Source of the DNA: Flavobacteriia bacterium
GTDB lineage: Bacteria > Bacteroidota > Bacteroidia > Flavobacteriales > Flavobacteriaceae
NCBI GenBank assembly: GCA_003973375.1
Contig: QNYL01000310.1
Coordinates: 1 to 7,832, forward strand
Length of the DNA stretch: 7,832 nucleotides
Reading direction: 5' to 3'
Part shown: positions 5,679-7,832 of the stretch, one piece after another
Position numbering within the stretch: position 1 is the stretch's first letter
Layout of the letters: the number at the start of each line of letters is the position of its first letter
Notes under the pieces: model-generated
Database searches by the model: none
Seen by the model: the letters and a program-made list of their open reading frames with translations, nothing else
What the model was told of the DNA's origin: nothing
Position numbers and translations under genes: made by a program

Positions 5679-7046
5679 CTAAAACCCTAAAATAATCTTG
5701 GCAATATAGAAAAAGATAAAAAGTCCGAAAATATCATTGCTGGTAGTGATAAAAGGTCCGGTAGCTACCGCAGGGTCGATCCCTTTTTTATCCAGCATCA
5801 GCGGCACAAAAGTTCCGATAAGAGAAGCCAGAATAATAACAGTTATTAGTGAAATAGCCACTGTAATTGCCATTTTAAAGCTAAAGCCCACAATAATCTT
5901 GTCAAGAACAAAGTTGCTGATGATCAGCAGGATGATGGCCAGAATAATTCCGTTGATCAGGCTCATGCTGATCTCTTTTAGAAGTCTTTTCCACATAGAT
6001 CCTTTAAGCGTGCCATTGGCAAGGGCCTGAACTACAATAGCCGATGATTGTACGCCAACATTACCTGCTGTTGCAGCGATAAGCGGGGTAAAAAAGAACA
6101 GAGTAGCGTATTTATTCAGGGCGCCATTAAAATTACTCAAAATAGTAACACTGATAAATCCTCCAAAAAGTGCAATAATCAGCCAGGGTAAGCGGGCCTT
6201 GATCAGTTCTACAATCGAGTCATCTGCCTCAACATCCTCGGTGATACCTGCCGCCATCTGATAATCTTTTTCGGCTTCTTCCTTGATAAAATCAACAATA
6301 TCATCAATGGTAATCCGACCTTGCAAACGCATATCATCATCTACAACAGGAATCGCTTCCAGGTCGTATTTTTGCATGATCTTAGCTACTTCTTCGGCCT
6401 TGTCGTTTACATTAACATAGTCAACTTTCGGAATATAAACATCGGAAATATGAGCTTTTGAGGAAGCTATAAGCAAATCTTTTAACGACAGGCGTCCTTT
6501 GAGTACATTGTCGTCATCCACCACATAGATAGAATGAACGCGGGTCACTTCATTGGCCTGAGCACGCATTTCCTTGATACACTTAGGGATGGTCCAGTTT
6601 TCATTTACTTTGATCAGCTCTTTTGCCATCAAACTACCGGCGGTACCTTCTTTGTATTGTAAAAGATCAACAATATCCTTTTTGTGCTCGTCATCTTCGA
6701 TCTCCGACATAACTTCCGACAACCTTTCGGTAGGAAGTTCTGCAATAATATCGGCAGCATCATCGGTATCCATTTCATCAATCTCATCAGCGATCTCTTC
6801 AGCAGAAAGATTTTGCAGGATCTTCTCCCGGTCATCTTCATCGATCTCCAGCAAGGCCTCGGCAGTTTTTTCACTATCGAGTAATTTTACCAGATAGGTT
6901 CCGTCTTCCACATTGAGTTCATCAATGATATCAGCAATATCGGCCGGGTGTTCTTCTGACAGCAGGTTTAAGATATCTTTATCCCTGCCCGAACGGATAA
7001 GGTTTTCAATATTTTCCAGATATTCTTTGCTAATTTCTACTGCCAT
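5679..7046 (-). CDS. mgtE: MgtE-family magnesium channel/transporter
   Basis: This inner-membrane Mg2+ uptake channel is gated by internal Mg2+. Its 455 residues are close to the T. thermophilus protein (450). Architecture: an acidic, helical MgtE N-domain (about 1-130) rich in Asp/Glu; a CBS-domain pair (about 137-255, with [10 protein letters not shown] near the first and [13 protein letters not shown] opening the second); the linking helix (about 256-282); and five transmembrane helices (about 286-305, 316-345, 359-385, 390-416 and 430-452). The pore-region motif [15 protein letters not shown] (321-335) and [18 protein letters not shown] (424-441) are intact. Asp438 likely corresponds to the selectivity aspartate of characterised MgtE. 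The ATG lies inside the end of rsmA (17-bp overlap), so translation is probably coupled. No leader exists for a Mg2+ riboswitch, so sensing presumably rests with the protein. Confidence 0.96.
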   Translation of the reverse strand: MAVEISKEYLENIENLIRSGRDKDILNLLSEEHPADIADIIDELNVEDGTYLVKLLDSEKTAEALLEIDEDDREKILQNLSAEEIADEIDEMDTDDAADIIAELPTERLSEVMSEIEDDEHKKDIVDLLQYKEGTAGSLMAKELIKVNENWTIPKCIKEMRAQANEVTRVHSIYVVDDDNVLKGRLSLKDLLIASSKAHISDVYIPKVDYVNVNDKAEEVAKIMQKYDLEAIPVVDDDMRLQGRITIDDIVDFIKEEAEKDYQMAAGITEDVEADDSIVELIKARLPWLIIALFGGFISVTILSNFNGALNKYATLFFFTPLIAATAGNVGVQSSAIVVQALANGTLKGSMWKRLLKEISMSLINGIILAIILLIISNFVLDKIIVGFSFKMAITVAISLITVIILASLIGTFVPLMLDKKGIDPAVATGPFITTSNDIFGLFIFFYIAKIILGF

Positions 7047-7812
7047 CGTTTTCGATGCTTTGGGTTAATGTGATGAATTGCGAAACAGATAATTGTTCCG
7101 GACGTTTGGCAAAGATACTATCTTCTCTTAATTTATCGCTAAGTTGCAGAGATTTTAAACTATTGCGGAGTGTTTTTCTTCTCTGGTTGAAAGCTGTTTT
7201 AACAACTTTAAAGAAAAGATCTTCATCAACAGGTAAATTATAATCTTCTTTTCGGGTAAGTCTGATAACTCCCGAATCAACTTTTGGCGGCGGATTAAAA
7301 ACCGAGGGAGGTACTGTAAACAGGTATTCCGCATCGTAAAAAGCCTGGGTCAATACCGATAAGATACCATAGGTTTTACTGCCTTCCTTTACAGTAATCC
7401 TTTGTGCTACTTCTTTTTGGAACATACCGCTTAGTTCAGGAATTTGTTTGCGGTGTTTCAGCATTTTAAAAATGATTTGAGTGGAAATGTTGTATGGAAA
7501 ATTGCCTATAATGGCAAAAGCTTTACCATTAAAAAGCTGATTCAGATCGGTTTTTAAAAAATCTTCATTGATGATGCGTTTGTCTAACTCTAAAAAGTGC
7601 ACTTTAAGGTATTCTATCGATTCTTTATCGATCTCTATAACTGAAGTGGTGTAATCTTTTTTTAGCAGATATTTGGTCAGTACCCCCATGCCCGGGCCGA
7701 TTTCAAGTACATGCTCATATTTATTTCCCTGCAGACTGTTGGCGATCTTTGATGCGATATTTTCATCCTTCAGAAAATGTTGTCCGAGATGTTTTTTGGC
7801 CCTTACTGTCAT
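7030..7812 (-). CDS. rsmA: 16S rRNA (adenine1518-N6/adenine1519-N6)-dimethyltransferase
   Basis: RsmA (KsgA) dimethylates two adjacent adenines in the terminal helix of 16S rRNA using S-adenosylmethionine, late in 30S assembly. The 260-residue protein is full length. It shows the family N-terminus KKHLGQHFL (6-14), SAM motif [13 protein letters not shown] (35-46), acidic motif II ending VIEID (58-62), and catalytic motif [10 protein letters not shown] (103-110, the NLPY-type loop with Phe as second residue). [15 protein letters not shown] (171-185) and [12 protein letters not shown] (208-219) are further conserved blocks. The ATG at 7810-7812 gives the expected N-terminus [13 protein letters not shown]; no longer form is needed. 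It overlaps mgtE by 17 bp at its 3' end. A stop in another frame ends at 7814, one base before this ATG, which may mark the end of an upstream co-transcribed gene cut by the window. Confidence 0.97.
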   Translation of the reverse strand: MTVRAKKHLGQHFLKDENIASKIANSLQGNKYEHVLEIGPGMGVLTKYLLKKDYTTSVIEIDKESIEYLKVHFLELDKRIINEDFLKTDLNQLFNGKAFAIIGNFPYNISTQIIFKMLKHRKQIPELSGMFQKEVAQRITVKEGSKTYGILSVLTQAFYDAEYLFTVPPSVFNPPPKVDSGVIRLTRKEDYNLPVDEDLFFKVVKTAFNQRRKTLRNSLKSLQLSDKLREDSIFAKRPEQLSVSQFITLTQSIENDGSRN

Positions 7813-7832
7813 CTTAATCTTCTTTATGGAAT

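Noticed and set aside
5670..5679. CCGGAGCCTC at the mgtE stop, also present inside glnS at 4131-4140, as a shared regulatory site.
   Set aside because: The glnS copy is in coding sequence, and a single 10-base match between two places in 7.8 kb gives no positional logic.
6574..6897. 107-codon serine- and isoleucine-rich open frame on the plus strand opposite the mgtE N-domain.
   Set aside because: Its composition is just the complement of Asp/Glu-rich codons of MgtE; it has no family resemblance and is a shadow of the real gene.
7814..7832. Possible 3' end of an upstream minus-strand gene (last codons F-H-K-E-D, stop TAA at 7814-7816), one base before the rsmA ATG.
   Set aside because: Tight spacing is attractive and would fit an operon, but five codons cannot identify a gene, and another frame also stops within these 19 bases.

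Overview
The window looks like chromosomal core DNA from a member of Bacteroidota, most likely class Flavobacteriia. The support is the gene set and protein character (a bacterial GH3-family enzyme, GlnRS, a polyprenyl synthase with the family's usual N-terminus, and an overlapping rsmA-mgtE pair), moderate GC in genes (about 43% in a sampled part of glnS), very AT-rich spacers, and starts without clear Shine-Dalgarno sites. The taxonomic call is inference from sequence character; no database was searched.

Layout, left to right. purE (81-566, minus) is divergent from a GH3-superfamily acyl-adenylating enzyme (649-2157, plus) across an 82-bp AT-rich spacer. GH3 converges on a long-chain polyprenyl diphosphate synthase (2352-3329, minus, TTG start). 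The 194-bp convergent spacer is packed with short degenerate repeats, some of them in inverted arrangement. Next is a 117-residue four-helix-bundle (23S rRNA-IVP family) gene (3450-3803, minus). It is AT-rich and bracketed by two inverted arrays of a 7-bp word (GTCGGAA on the left, TTCCGAC on the right). glnS (3901-5589, minus) follows, then mgtE (5679-7046, minus) and rsmA/ksgA (7030-7812, minus), whose ends overlap by 17 bp.

The large genes are housekeeping: purine synthesis, isoprenoid quinone side-chain synthesis, tRNA charging, Mg2+ uptake and 16S rRNA dimethylation. rsmA and mgtE are almost certainly co-transcribed. glnS, the four-helix-bundle gene and the polyprenyl synthase lie on the same strand and could be read through, but nothing shows that they form a functional unit.

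The accessory part worth attention is the roughly 0.5-kb block at 3385-3895. It holds a small AT-rich four-helix-bundle gene between oppositely oriented heptamer arrays, wedged between two conserved genes. It resembles a small mobile or intervening-sequence-like cassette. The repeat-filled spacer at 2160-2356 uses different words but has the same purine-left, pyrimidine-right inverted layout without a gene inside. No tRNA, rRNA, CRISPR, IS element or phage gene was seen.
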